NCBI RefSeq assembly: GCF_022763305.1
Contig: NZ_JALEGT010000072.1
Location: forward strand, 1-64,000
DNA length: 64,000 nucleotides
Reading direction: 5' to 3'
DNA from: Marivita sp.
GTDB lineage: Bacteria; Pseudomonadota; Alphaproteobacteria; Rhodobacterales; Rhodobacteraceae
A model generated the notes under the pieces. That model saw nothing but the letters and a program-made list of their open reading frames with translations. It had not been told where the DNA came from and ran no database searches. This document shows positions 35,912-44,770 of this stretch, piece by piece (position 1 is the stretch's first letter; every line of letters starts with the position of its first letter). Position numbers and translations under genes: made by a program.

Positions 35912-37536
35912 CCGGCCGGAAGGGCCGTGATGGCCGAGGCCACGTCTGACGGCCAGTCCGCATCTTCGGAATGCATCGCGGTCAGCAATTGCGCCGAGGC
36001 GTCGGGGATGAACGGGCTCGACAGCACCGCATAAAACCGGATGAGGTTCAGCGCGATGCGGATCTGCATGGCGGCGGTATCCGTGTCCGCCTTGAAGGTG
36101 GTCCAAGGGGCGACATCCTGAAGGTATTCGTTGCCCAGCACCCAGAGCGCCCGCAGCGCGGCGGCGGATTTGCGCACCTCGATGGCGTCCATGTGCGCCT
36201 CGTATTCGCGCAGACCCTTTTCCAGATCGGCGATCAACTGGTCTTCGCGCGCGCCGGGTGTGCCTGCGGCAGGCACCTCTTCGTTGAACTTGGAGCGGCA
36301 GAACTTGGTGACGCGGCTGGCGAAGTTGCCAAGCACGTCGGCCAGATCCTTGTTGACCGAGCTTTGGAAATTCTCCCAGGTGAATTCACTGTCCGAACTT
36401 TCGGGCGCATGGCTCAAAAGCCACCAGCGCCAATAGTCGGCAGGCAGAATCTCAAGCGCCTGATCCATGAACACACCTCGCCCCTGCGAGGTACTGAACT
36501 GGCCGCCATCGTAATTCAGGTAGTTGAACGACTTGATGTAATCCACCAGCTTCCAGTCCTCGCCCGAACCAAGGATCGTTGCCGGGAAGCTGAGCGTGTG
36601 GAAGGGCACGTTGTCCTTGCCCATGAACTGCGTGTAGCGGACATCACCGGCACCCTTTTCGGTCCGCCACCAGCGTTCCCAATCGGCGTCGGTCTTGCCA
36701 TTGGCCTCGGCCCATTCACCGGCGCAGGCAATGTATTCGATGGGCGCATCGAACCAGACGTAGAACACCTTGCCTTCCATGCCTGGCCAATCTTGGTCGC
36801 CTTTCCTGACCGGGATGCCCCAGTCCAGATCGCGGGTGATGCCCCGGTCCTGCAACCCGTCGCCGTCGTTCAGCCATTTCTTGGCGATGGAGGTGGTCAG
36901 CACCGGCCAGTCCGTCTTGCTGTCGATCCAGTCCTGCAGCTTGCCGCGCATGTCGGACTGGCGCAGGTAGAGATGCTTGGTCTCGCGCACCTCCAGATCG
37001 GTCGACCCAGAAATGGCCGACCGCGGGTCGATCAGGTCGGTCGGGTCAAGCTGCTTGGTGCAGTTCTCGCACTGGTCGCCGCGCGCCTTGTCATAGCCGC
37101 AGTTCGGGCAGGTGCCTTCGATGTATCGGTCCGGCAGGAACCGTTTGTCCGCGTGGCTGTACATCTGTTTTTCGCTCACTTCGCGGATCAGCCCCGCTTC
37201 GGCCAAACGGCCTGCCAGATGCTGGGTCAGCCTGTGGTTCTGTGGGCTGGACGAGCGCCCGAAATGGTCAAAGGACAGACGGAAGCCCTGGGCGATCTCG
37301 GACTGAACGGCGTGCATTTCGGCGCAATACTCGGCCACCGGCTTGCCTGCTTTCGCGGCCGCCAGTTCGGCGGGTGTGCCGTGTTCGTCGGTGGCACATA
37401 GGAACATCACCTCGTGCCCGCGCGCCCGAAGGTAGCGGGCGTAAAGGTCGGCGGGCAATTGGCTGCCCACGAGGTTTCCAAGGTGCTTGATCCCGTTGAT
37501 ATAGGGGATTGCCGACGTGATGAGATGCCGTGCCAT
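35818..37536 (-). CDS. metG: Methionyl-tRNA synthetase
   Basis: Class I aminoacyl-tRNA synthetase charging tRNA-Met, 572 residues, without the C-terminal dimerisation domain seen in some MetRS. The HIGH-like motif is [11 protein letters not shown] at the N terminus. A zinc knuckle is present ([17 protein letters not shown]). The signature loop corresponding to KMSKS reads FSTSQGRG, lacking both usual lysines, which is a notable variant. The anticodon-binding helical domain follows ([14 protein letters not shown] ...). It overlaps antisense the end of the doubtful ORF at 35675. Confidence 0.95.
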   Translation of the reverse strand: MARHLITSAIPYINGIKHLGNLVGSQLPADLYARYLRARGHEVMFLCATDEHGTPAELAAAKAGKPVAEYCAEMHAVQSEIAQGFRLSFDHFGRSSSPQNHRLTQHLAGRLAEAGLIREVSEKQMYSHADKRFLPDRYIEGTCPNCGYDKARGDQCENCTKQLDPTDLIDPRSAISGSTDLEVRETKHLYLRQSDMRGKLQDWIDSKTDWPVLTTSIAKKWLNDGDGLQDRGITRDLDWGIPVRKGDQDWPGMEGKVFYVWFDAPIEYIACAGEWAEANGKTDADWERWWRTEKGAGDVRYTQFMGKDNVPFHTLSFPATILGSGEDWKLVDYIKSFNYLNYDGGQFSTSQGRGVFMDQALEILPADYWRWWLLSHAPESSDSEFTWENFQSSVNKDLADVLGNFASRVTKFCRSKFNEEVPAAGTPGAREDQLIADLEKGLREYEAHMDAIEVRKSAAALRALWVLGNEYLQDVAPWTTFKADTDTAAMQIRIALNLIRFYAVLSSPFIPDASAQLLTAMHSEDADWPSDVASAITALPAGHAFTVPDVTFRKISDDERADWQSRFAGVRT

Positions 37537-37604
37537 GCTGTGCGTCCACGCTGTAACTGCGGTTTGGGCCGCTTTAGCGGATCATCGGTCCAAGTGCCAG
37601 AGGA

Positions 37605-38825
37605 TCAGTCCTTTTCACGGCTGGTGCGGAGGAGCCGTCCGATCAGGAAAGATGTGCGTGGAGCGTAGACATAGGGGGTTTTCGGCTGTGCCGGACGGAC
37701 CCGCATGCGGATCAGGCCGAAGACCACCAGCCCCGCATGCCCGACCGCAATCATCGCAAAAAGGGCCGGGGGGCCGTAGAGCCCCATGAGCACCGACGCG
37801 AGATAGGGCGCCGCGATGGCGCCGCAGGCATACCAGAACATCAGAGCGGCCGAGAGTTCGACCCGTTCGCTCGAGCTTGCGAAGTCATGGGCATGGGCCG
37901 CGGCGACGGAATAGATGGGAAAGGTGGTCAGGCCAAAGATCATGGCCGTGATGAACACGCCTTCCGTGGACAGATCTGTCAGGCTCGCCGTCATCACGCA
38001 CGAGGCAATGGCTGCAACCGAGAGCCAGATCAGCACCCAGCGCCGGTCATATTTGTCGGCGAGCCAACCCACGGGATATTGGGCCAAGGCCCCGCCTGCC
38101 ACGAAAGCCGCCATGAAAAGTGCGATCTGATCGAGGGCGAGGCCAACACCCTGCCCGTAGACCGGGCCCACCATGCGGAACGACGCCGACGAGATCGCGG
38201 CGACGATCACGCCCGCAACGGCAAGGGGCGACCGCGCCACCGCCATCTTGGGGCGCAGTCGTGGGGCATCTGGCGTTTCCGGCTGGGGCCGGGTGGTCAG
38301 CGCGAGTGGCAGCAGCGCGGCGCAGCAGAAGATCGCAAGCAGGTTGTAGCTGACATAAGCGGCTGGCGTCAGCACCCCGATCAGCAATTGCGCGACCAGT
38401 GATGCGCCCATATCCGCGATCCGGTAAAGGCCCATGGCCCGTCCCCGGGTCTCGTTTGTGACTTCGGCCTGAAGCCAGGCTTCGATCACCGTATAGCAGC
38501 CGGCCACGCACACCCCTGTCGCGATCCGCATCAGCGCCCAGGCGATGGGGTCTGCCAGCATCATGTGGCTGATCAGACCGATTGCGCCCAAAACGGTGAA
38601 GGCGGAAAAGGCCCGCGCATGGCCGACAGTGCCCATCAGGCGCGGTGCCCACCAGCAACCGATGAAGAACCCGACAAAATGCGCTGATCCCAGCATCCCG
38701 ATCTCGGCGGTGGTGAAACCCAGAGTGATGCCCGAGATGGCGTCGAGCGGTCCCACACCTCCGGAGGAGATCTGCAAAAGCGCGACCGAAAGAAACAGGG
38801 CAGCAAAGGACAGAGGCAGGCGCAT
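37605..38825 (-). CDS. MFS transporter
   Basis: About 406-residue major facilitator protein with twelve predicted helices. It has the GWLADKYDRRWVLI loop between helices (the classic GxLADrxGrr pattern) and a C-terminal cytosolic tail. The ATG at 38825 was preferred over a TTG upstream. It resembles YcaD/MFS_1-like efflux proteins; the substrate is unknown. It lies 48 nt after the ImuA-like gene on the same strand and 68 nt before metG. Confidence 0.87.
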   Translation of the reverse strand: MRLPLSFAALFLSVALLQISSGGVGPLDAISGITLGFTTAEIGMLGSAHFVGFFIGCWWAPRLMGTVGHARAFSAFTVLGAIGLISHMMLADPIAWALMRIATGVCVAGCYTVIEAWLQAEVTNETRGRAMGLYRIADMGASLVAQLLIGVLTPAAYVSYNLLAIFCCAALLPLALTTRPQPETPDAPRLRPKMAVARSPLAVAGVIVAAISSASFRMVGPVYGQGVGLALDQIALFMAAFVAGGALAQYPVGWLADKYDRRWVLIWLSVAAIASCVMTASLTDLSTEGVFITAMIFGLTTFPIYSVAAAHAHDFASSSERVELSAALMFWYACGAIAAPYLASVLMGLYGPPALFAMIAVGHAGLVVFGLIRMRVRPAQPKTPYVYAPRTSFLIGRLLRTSREKD

Positions 38826-38873
38826 GTCGGCCAGCCTACCCGACAAGGCCGGGGAAGGTCGCCCATATTCGAC

Positions 38874-39578
38874 TTAGGGTGTCGTTTCCCGAGTGCGGTC
38901 CAGGGAATTTCGCACGAAATTCCTTGGGCGTGCGGGCATTTCGTCCGAAATGTTAGGCTCCGGAGCCGCAGGCACCAGCCCTGCCGCCCCCCATGTCATC
39001 CGCCAGTCGCGGGGCGGGGCCATGCGGGCGCGCAGGCGGCTCAGGGTCCAGTGGCCTGTCCCGGTGTGATGGGCGGGTTCCAGCGACCAGCGCGTTTCGA
39101 TTCCCGCTGCTCCGCCCTGGCCCGGGGTCAGAAGCAGCGCAAGGGGACGGCAGGCTCCCACGCCACAGCCTGCCTCGGCCGCCAGATGCAGACGGCGGAT
39201 CGGAACCATTGCGGGGGGCGCTGTCAGATCGGCCACCACCACTGGGGCATGACCGTCGCGCAGCGCCTCTTCCATGGCCCAAAGCAGCATGTCCCGTTTG
39301 GAGGGTGTGACGAACAGGACGTGGCCGGGTTGCACATGCCGGGCCATCGCCTCGGGGCAGAGAAACTCGGGCGCCGCCTGTGGCGCGATCCAGACCACGG
39401 GTCCGCCCAACTGTCCTGCGATCGCCAACGCAAGCGTATGCCGCGCCTGACCGCAAAGTTCGTGTACGCGACCCAGCCGCAGCGCGATTTCGGGATCCCC
39501 CAGCGTGATCTGCGGCGCGGGGCGATGGGGACGGCGGGACAGGAGATCGGCGGCACTCTGCATGGTGCCATTCTGCAT
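38874..39578 (-). CDS. ImuA-like / RecA-fold protein, orphan
   Basis: 234-residue protein resembling ImuA/SulA-like proteins that accompany ImuB and DnaE2 in mutagenic repair. The block LRLGRVHELCGQARHTLALAIAGQLGGPVVWI aligns with the start of the RecA-like fold, but the P-loop glycine-lysine pattern is missing (CGQARHTLA). VLFVTPSKRDMLLWAMEEALR fits the second strand-helix. No imuB or dnaE2 is nearby. The C-terminal 20 codons contain two ATTTCG-nn-CGAAAT palindromes, suggesting a small repeat inserted into the coding end. The assignment is tentative. Confidence 0.65.
   Translation of the reverse strand: MQNGTMQSAADLLSRRPHRPAPQITLGDPEIALRLGRVHELCGQARHTLALAIAGQLGGPVVWIAPQAAPEFLCPEAMARHVQPGHVLFVTPSKRDMLLWAMEEALRDGHAPVVVADLTAPPAMVPIRRLHLAAEAGCGVGACRPLALLLTPGQGGAAGIETRWSLEPAHHTGTGHWTLSRLRARMAPPRDWRMTWGAAGLVPAAPEPNISDEMPARPRNFVRNSLDRTRETTP
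38904..38952. repeat. Paired ATTTCG-nn-CGAAAT palindromes
   Basis: Two palindromes lie 14 bp apart inside the 3' end of the ImuA-like gene: GGAATTTCG-CA-CGAAATTCC (9-bp arms, 38904-38923) and CATTTCG-TC-CGAAATG (7-bp arms, 38937-38952). They share the core ATTTCGNNCGAAAT. Such a motif could be a dispersed REP-like element or a protein-binding site; no third copy was noticed in the window. Confidence 0.6.
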
Positions 39579-39695
39579 GTTCCTGTTTTGTTCTCAAGAG
39601 ATTCGTCGCAGTCCGTGCGTCAACCCTTGCCTCGGATCGGTGCAATTGGTCAGGTACGCCAAAGCGTTGCCCCCAAACACAAGGACCTGCCTTCC

Positions 39696-40469
39696 GTGAT
39701 CCAGATTCTGCGCGCCACATTGGTTGCGATCTGCCTCGCCCTGCCGGCGAAAGCGGCGGACCTGACGGTGTTTGCAGCGGCCTCGCTGGGGGATGCGATG
39801 GCAGAGCTGGCAATGGCATGGGAAGCCGACACCGGGCACTCCGTGACGCTGGTGCTCGCGGGCAGTTCGACGCTGGCCCGCCAGATCGACGCAGGGGCCC
39901 CCGCCGATATTTTTGTTTCCGCCAACGAAAGCTGGATGGATTGGCTGGTCGAGCAGGGCCAGGTCAGCGCTGAAAGCCGGGTCGACATCGCGTCCAACCG
40001 TCTTGTGCTTGTGGCCCACGATCCCGCTGCCGCCTCCACCGCCGATATCACTAGCCAGACAGACATCCTTGGCGCTCTCGGAGCATCGGGACGTCTAGCC
40101 ATCGCCCTGCCCGAAGCGGTGCCCGCAGGCATCTACGCCAAGACCGCGCTTACCGATCTGGGGCTCTGGGACGGGCTGAGCACGCGGCTGGCGCCAACCG
40201 ACAATGTCCGCGCAGCGCTGGCTCTGGTGGCCTTGGGTGAAGCGCCCCTTGGCGTGGTCTATGCGACCGATGCCATGGCAGAGCTGCGCGTCGTGACTGC
40301 GGGTGTGTTTCCCCAAGACAGCCATCCGCCCATTCTCTATCCGGCGGCCGTAACCACGTATACGCCATCTCCCGAAGCCGCGCGCGCGTTTGCGGCCTGG
40401 CTGCCCAGCGATGCCGCGCAGGAGATCCTCGCACGCTACGGCTTCCTTCCGGTCGGGATGCAGGAATGA
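39696..40469 (+). CDS. modA: Molybdate ABC transporter, periplasmic binding protein
   Basis: Periplasmic molybdate/tungstate-binding protein, 257 residues from a GTG at 39696 with AAGGA 11 nt upstream. A signal peptide (IQILRATLVAICLALPAKAA) precedes the mature start ADLTVFAAASLGDAM. SSTLARQIDAGAPADIFVSA is the oxyanion-binding loop, and the C-terminal ArgP/ModA signature region APLGVVYATDA is present. It is followed with a 4-nt overlap by modB, then modC. The track's long frame reaches back into the ImuA-like gene and is not real. Confidence 0.95.
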   Translation: MIQILRATLVAICLALPAKAADLTVFAAASLGDAMAELAMAWEADTGHSVTLVLAGSSTLARQIDAGAPADIFVSANESWMDWLVEQGQVSAESRVDIASNRLVLVAHDPAAASTADITSQTDILGALGASGRLAIALPEAVPAGIYAKTALTDLGLWDGLSTRLAPTDNVRAALALVALGEAPLGVVYATDAMAELRVVTAGVFPQDSHPPILYPAAVTTYTPSPEAARAFAAWLPSDAAQEILARYGFLPVGMQE

Positions 40470-41164
40470 CCGGATGGCTTGGGCCAGAGGAATGGCAGGC
40501 GGTGGCCCTGTCGCTCAAGGTGTCGTTCTGGGCGACACTGGTCAGCCTGCCCTTCGGCCTGGTCTGCGCTCTGGCGCTGGCGCGGGGCCGGTTCTTCGGG
40601 CGTGACCTTCTCAATTGGCTGGTCCACCTGCCGCTGGTGCTGCCGCCGGTTGTCACGGGCTATCTGCTGCTTCTGGGGTTCGGGCGACAGGGGCCCATCG
40701 GGTCCGGTCTCGACACCCTGTTCGGCATCACTCTGGCGTTCCAGTGGACGGGCGCTGCCCTCGCGGCGGCGATCATGGCCTTTCCCCTCATGGTGCGCGC
40801 CATGCGCCTTGCGATCGAGGCCGTCGATCCCAAGCTGGAAGAGGCCGCTGCTACCTTGGGGGCAAGCCGGATCAAGGTGTTCAGCACCGTGACCCTGCCG
40901 CTCATCCTGCCCGGGATCATCGCGGGGGCCGTTCTGGCCTTCGCCAAGGCAATGGGCGAATTCGGTGCGACCATCACCTTCGTCTCGAACATCCCAGGTG
41001 AAACCCGCACTGTGCCGTCTGCGATCTACGCTTTCCTTCAGGTCCCCGGTGGCGAGACCAGCGCCATCCGGCTGGTCATTGTTGCGGTAGCCATCGCGAT
41101 TGGCGCGCTGATCCTGTCGGAATGGCTGTCCCGCCGGGTGGCCCAACGGATCGCGGGATCATGA
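40466..41164 (+). CDS. modB: Molybdate ABC transporter permease
   Basis: Inner-membrane permease of 232 residues with about five to six helices. The EAA loop region LEEAAATLGASRIKVFSTVTLPLILPGIIAG faces the ATPase. Its ATG overlaps the modA stop and its stop overlaps the modC ATG, each by 4 nt, so the three proteins are translationally coupled. Confidence 0.95.
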   Translation: MTGWLGPEEWQAVALSLKVSFWATLVSLPFGLVCALALARGRFFGRDLLNWLVHLPLVLPPVVTGYLLLLGFGRQGPIGSGLDTLFGITLAFQWTGAALAAAIMAFPLMVRAMRLAIEAVDPKLEEAAATLGASRIKVFSTVTLPLILPGIIAGAVLAFAKAMGEFGATITFVSNIPGETRTVPSAIYAFLQVPGGETSAIRLVIVAVAIAIGALILSEWLSRRVAQRIAGS

Positions 41165-42258
41165 GTCTTTCCGTTGACATTCGGCGCGCATTGGGCGGCT
41201 TTGACCTCGCCACGAGGTTCGATGCACCCGAAGGGGTGACGGTGCTGTTCGGCCGGTCTGGAAGCGGCAAGACCTCGGTGGTCAAATCCGTGGCAGGCCT
41301 TGTGACACCGGACAGCGGGCGGATCACGTTGAACGGACGCGTCCTGTTCGATGCATCGGACCGGACGAATGTGCCGGTTCATCAACGCCGACTGGGCTAT
41401 GTGTTTCAGGACAGTCGCCTGTTCCCCCATCTGAGCGTGCGCGAAAACCTGTGCTACGCCGCCCGCGTAAGTGGCCGCGGTGCCAAGGATCCCCGGCAGG
41501 TGGCCGAACTTCTGGGCATTTCCGATCTGCTCGCCCGACGCACCCATGCCCTGTCCGGGGGCGAGGCGCAGCGCGTGGCGATTGGCCGGGCACTGCTGTC
41601 GGAGCCCGATATGCTTTTGATGGACGAGCCTCTGGCGTCGCTCGACGGGCCGCGCAAGGCCGAGATCCTGCCCTATCTCGAAACGCTGCGGCGCGAGACC
41701 GGTCTGTCGATCCTCTATGTCACGCACAACATGGCCGAAGTGGCGCGCCTTGCCACGCATATCGTCCTGATCGACGACGGTCGCGTGATACGCTCGGGCG
41801 CGCCCGAAGAGGTGCTGACCGATCCCGACATGGTGCGTCTGCTGGGCATCCGGGATGCCGGTGCCGTGATCTCCGCCACCGTTGCCGCGCATCATCCTGA
41901 CGGGCTGAGCGCGCTGGCGATCTCTGCCGGGCAGCTCTTGCTTCCAACAGTCGATGCACCGACAGGGGCCAGAATTCGGGTCCGCATTCTCGCGCAGGAC
42001 GTCATCCTTGCCCGCGCGCGGCCCGAAGGGCTGTCCGCGCTCAACATTCTGCCGGTGCGCGTGCTGGCGGTGCGTCGGGGGGACGGCCCGGGTGTCATTG
42101 TGCAATTGCGGGCCGGAGAGGATCGTCTGCTCGCCCGTATCACGCGCCGCAGCGCCGATGCGCTGAACATCGTCGAAGGCGCGGAATGTTACGCGATCAT
42201 GAAATCGGTCGCTGTCTCGCAGACGGACATCGCTGTCGGCTTGCAGACCGGGCTCTAG
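41161..42258 (+). CDS. modC: Molybdate ABC transporter ATP-binding protein
   Basis: ABC ATPase of 365 residues. The Walker A GRSGSGKTS lies near residue 36, the signature LSGGEAQRVAIGRALL and Walker B LLMDEPLASLD follow. A C-terminal MOP/TOBE domain (about 290-360, LSALNILPVRVLAVRRGDGPG) can bind molybdate as a feedback sensor. No ModE gene or obvious ModE box was seen near modA, so regulation may depend on a distant regulator. Confidence 0.95.
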   Translation: MSLSVDIRRALGGFDLATRFDAPEGVTVLFGRSGSGKTSVVKSVAGLVTPDSGRITLNGRVLFDASDRTNVPVHQRRLGYVFQDSRLFPHLSVRENLCYAARVSGRGAKDPRQVAELLGISDLLARRTHALSGGEAQRVAIGRALLSEPDMLLMDEPLASLDGPRKAEILPYLETLRRETGLSILYVTHNMAEVARLATHIVLIDDGRVIRSGAPEEVLTDPDMVRLLGIRDAGAVISATVAAHHPDGLSALAISAGQLLLPTVDAPTGARIRVRILAQDVILARARPEGLSALNILPVRVLAVRRGDGPGVIVQLRAGEDRLLARITRRSADALNIVEGAECYAIMKSVAVSQTDIAVGLQTGL

Positions 42259-42297
42259 CCGCTAATTTGCGCGCAATCGAAGGTGAAGGAACGCGCG

Positions 42298-43341
42298 ATG
42301 AAGATGAACCGACTGGGCAAGACCGATCTGATGGTGTCCGAACTGTGCCTTGGCACGATGACTTACGGCAACCAGACACCCGAGGCGGATGCCCATACCC
42401 AGATGGACATGGCGCTGGATGCCGGGATCAACTTCATCGACGCGGCCGAAATGTATCCGGTGAACCCGGTTGCCAAGGAAACCATTGGTCTGACCGAAGA
42501 GATCCTTGGCAACTGGATGCAGAAAACCGGGCGCCGCAATGATTGGGTTCTGGCGACCAAACACTCCGGCGAAGGCATGGAGCATGTCCGCGACGGTGCG
42601 CCGATCTCGAGCGAAACCATTCCCGGTGCGGTTGAGGGTTCGCTGAAGCGGCTCAAGACCGATCATATCGACCTCTATCAACTGCACTGGCCCAATCGCG
42701 GCTCTTACATGTTCCGCAAGAACTGGACCTTTGACGCGACGACCCAGGACCGCACCGAAACGCTGCAGAACATGGCGGATGTGCTGGGTGCGCTGGGTCG
42801 CGAGATCGAAAAGGGCCGCATCCGGCACATCGGTCTGTCAAACGAAAGCGCGTGGGGCACGATGATGTGGCTGCAGGTGGCGCATGCGATGGCCGGGCCG
42901 CGCATGGAAAGCATCCAGAACGAATATTCCCTCATGTGCCGCATGGCTGACACCGATCTGGCCGAGGTCATGGTGCATGAAGAGGTGTCGCTCCTGCCGT
43001 TCTCGCCTTTGGCGGCGGGCTTGCTCACCGGCAAGTACCAGAACGGAGCCGTGCCCGAAGGATCGCGCATGGCGCTGAATGGTAACCTGGGGGGCCGCAA
43101 GACGGACCGGGCGTTCGGCGCTGTCGATGCCTATGCGAAGGTGGCCAAAGAGGCTGGTCTGGACCTGGCGCATATGGCGCTGGCGTGGTCGGCGCAGCGG
43201 CCTTTTGTGGCTTCGTCGATCTTTGGCGCAACGACGGCGGATCAGTTGACCCATCTGCTGAAGGCGGTCGGCATGACGCTGAGTGACGATGTCCTCAGGG
43301 CGCTCGACGCTACGCACAAGCAGCACCCGATGCCGTACTGA
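42298..43341 (+). CDS. Aldo/keto reductase (Tas-like)
   Basis: NADPH-dependent oxidoreductase with a TIM-barrel fold, 347 residues, about the length of E. coli Tas. The opening KMNRLGKTDLMVSELCLGTMTYG, the catalytic Asp/Tyr block INFIDAAEMYPVNP, and LYQLHWPNR are clear. The start at 42298 has AAGGA upstream. It lies 39 nt after modC, perhaps by chance, and converges on an MFS gene. Physiological substrate unknown. Confidence 0.9.
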   Translation: MKMNRLGKTDLMVSELCLGTMTYGNQTPEADAHTQMDMALDAGINFIDAAEMYPVNPVAKETIGLTEEILGNWMQKTGRRNDWVLATKHSGEGMEHVRDGAPISSETIPGAVEGSLKRLKTDHIDLYQLHWPNRGSYMFRKNWTFDATTQDRTETLQNMADVLGALGREIEKGRIRHIGLSNESAWGTMMWLQVAHAMAGPRMESIQNEYSLMCRMADTDLAEVMVHEEVSLLPFSPLAAGLLTGKYQNGAVPEGSRMALNGNLGGRKTDRAFGAVDAYAKVAKEAGLDLAHMALAWSAQRPFVASSIFGATTADQLTHLLKAVGMTLSDDVLRALDATHKQHPMPY

Positions 43342-43349
43342 GTTCCGCG

Positions 43350-43367
43350 CGGTGTCCGGTTACACCG
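43350..43367. terminator. Small hairpin between aldo/keto reductase and MFS genes
   Basis: CGGTGT-CCGGTT-ACACCG forms a 6-bp stem that overlaps the stop codon of the convergent MFS gene. It is weak, with no T tract. Confidence 0.4.
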
Positions 43368-44637
43368 AGCTTCGAATCTCGGCCCCGCCAGCCGCCGCCA
43401 TGTCAGGTTCAGGCGGCTCGGGGATTGGGGCAGGGCGGCTTCCCGTCTTGCCCAGTCGTGCGGGAAGCGTGCCGGACAACGCCCATGCGCCCAGCAGGGC
43501 GGTCGCCCCTGCGCCAAAGATCCCGGCCAAGGGGGCGACCAGCAGGACAAGCCACGCCACGCCGGGTGTCAGAATGCCCGACACGTCGCGGAAACTGGAA
43601 TACACGGCGGACATTTCGGTCCGTTCCGATGGTTTCACCGCCAGCAGGAAAGGCAGGCCTGCCGAGACATCGAGCAGGATCAGGAAGAACGACCCGCACA
43701 TCAGGCAGAGCACGGCGACCCAGGGCAGTCCCGACAGGATCCCTGCAACCGCGAACAGCAGTCCTGACATCAGGAACCCTGTTCGCACGGCGTGCCGGAT
43801 CGAATAGCGCTGCATGAACCGCAGCATGAAGGGTGTGACAAACAGGGCCGCGTTCGAGATCGACAACGCGATCCCGCCCAATTGTTCGCCCAGTCCCGAC
43901 TGGATGGCGAAGATCGGCAGATAGACGACATAGACCCACCACCCGCAGGACCGGATCACGGCAAAGAGCCAACCTGCCACAAGACGAGGCTGTGCAAAGA
44001 ACCTTGGCAGGAACCCAAGCGGATTGGTCGGCGCGCGGCGGCTTTTCGTGATCAGCTTGCCATTGCCCATGCGCATGGCGAGGAACATCAAGAGCATGGT
44101 GCACGATGCCGTCGCCGCCACAAGAAACGGGGCCGGCTCCCACCATTTGAGCAGCGTCACGCCCAGCACGGGCCCGACCGTCCAGCCCGCAGCACTGTAG
44201 AACATGCGCGAGGTTTCGCAGCGCCCAAGCTCGATCTTGGCGATGTAGTCCAGCACGTAGGCGTTGAAGCAGACAAAGGTCGTGACCGTCGCCATGGATG
44301 TCAGCGACAGGCCGATGATGGTTGTCATGGCCGACCCGTCGATGGCCAGAAGCGATCCGGCGATGAAACAGGACGCGCCGGTCATGTAGACCCAGCGCCG
44401 GGGCAAGAACCGTGCGAGGAAAGGCACAAGCAGCCCGGTCAAGAGCGACACGATCCCGATCAGGAAATAGACCTGCGAAACCAATGCGGCGTCCTGCAGG
44501 GCCTGATACATGCGCAGCGGAAAGACCGAGATCAGGATGCCCCGTGCCACGGCCTCGGCTCCCGCCAGCATGGCAAAGCCCCGCACGCTGGGGGCGGGGG
44601 CGTGGCGGAGCCACTCGGGTATGCGTCTTTCGTGCAT
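43360..44637 (-). CDS. MFS transporter
   Basis: 425-residue major facilitator protein with twelve hydrophobic segments and a Pro-rich C-terminal tail (PAPIPEPPEPD). RFLPRRWVYMTGAS follows the second helix, where the A motif is expected. It is divergent from the CoA transferase gene, with a perfect 8-bp inverted repeat between them. The 796-residue reverse ORF in the track spans this gene and the CoA transferase in another frame and is a shadow. Substrate unknown. Confidence 0.87.
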   Translation of the reverse strand: MHERRIPEWLRHAPAPSVRGFAMLAGAEAVARGILISVFPLRMYQALQDAALVSQVYFLIGIVSLLTGLLVPFLARFLPRRWVYMTGASCFIAGSLLAIDGSAMTTIIGLSLTSMATVTTFVCFNAYVLDYIAKIELGRCETSRMFYSAAGWTVGPVLGVTLLKWWEPAPFLVAATASCTMLLMFLAMRMGNGKLITKSRRAPTNPLGFLPRFFAQPRLVAGWLFAVIRSCGWWVYVVYLPIFAIQSGLGEQLGGIALSISNAALFVTPFMLRFMQRYSIRHAVRTGFLMSGLLFAVAGILSGLPWVAVLCLMCGSFFLILLDVSAGLPFLLAVKPSERTEMSAVYSSFRDVSGILTPGVAWLVLLVAPLAGIFGAGATALLGAWALSGTLPARLGKTGSRPAPIPEPPEPDMAAAGGAEIRSSV

Positions 44638-44707
44638 GACTGGCCTTCGAAGTCGTGGGCGACAGATACGCGCCTGTGCGGTTCATGCATTGCTGTCTGC
44701 GACCCGA

Positions 44708-44728
44708 TGTCGTTTTCTGGAAACGACA
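44708..44728. promoter_or_regulatory. Operator-like palindrome TGTCGTTT-N5-AAACGACA
   Basis: A perfect inverted repeat with 8-bp arms and a 5-bp spacer in the 133-bp divergent region, about 71 bp from the MFS start and 43 bp from the CoA-transferase start. This is the layout of a dimeric repressor or activator site controlling both genes. The binding protein is not known. Confidence 0.65.
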
Positions 44729-44770
44729 CAGAGGGTCGCTGGCGGCAGGTCTCATTTGGAAAGGGTTAAG

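Noticed and set aside
35971-37401. 476-codon forward ORF antisense to metG
   Set aside because: Shadow; metG has clear synthetase motifs.
39051-39695. N-terminal extension of modA in the ORF track
   Set aside because: It runs antisense through the ImuA-like gene; the signal peptide and ribosome site place the start at 39696.
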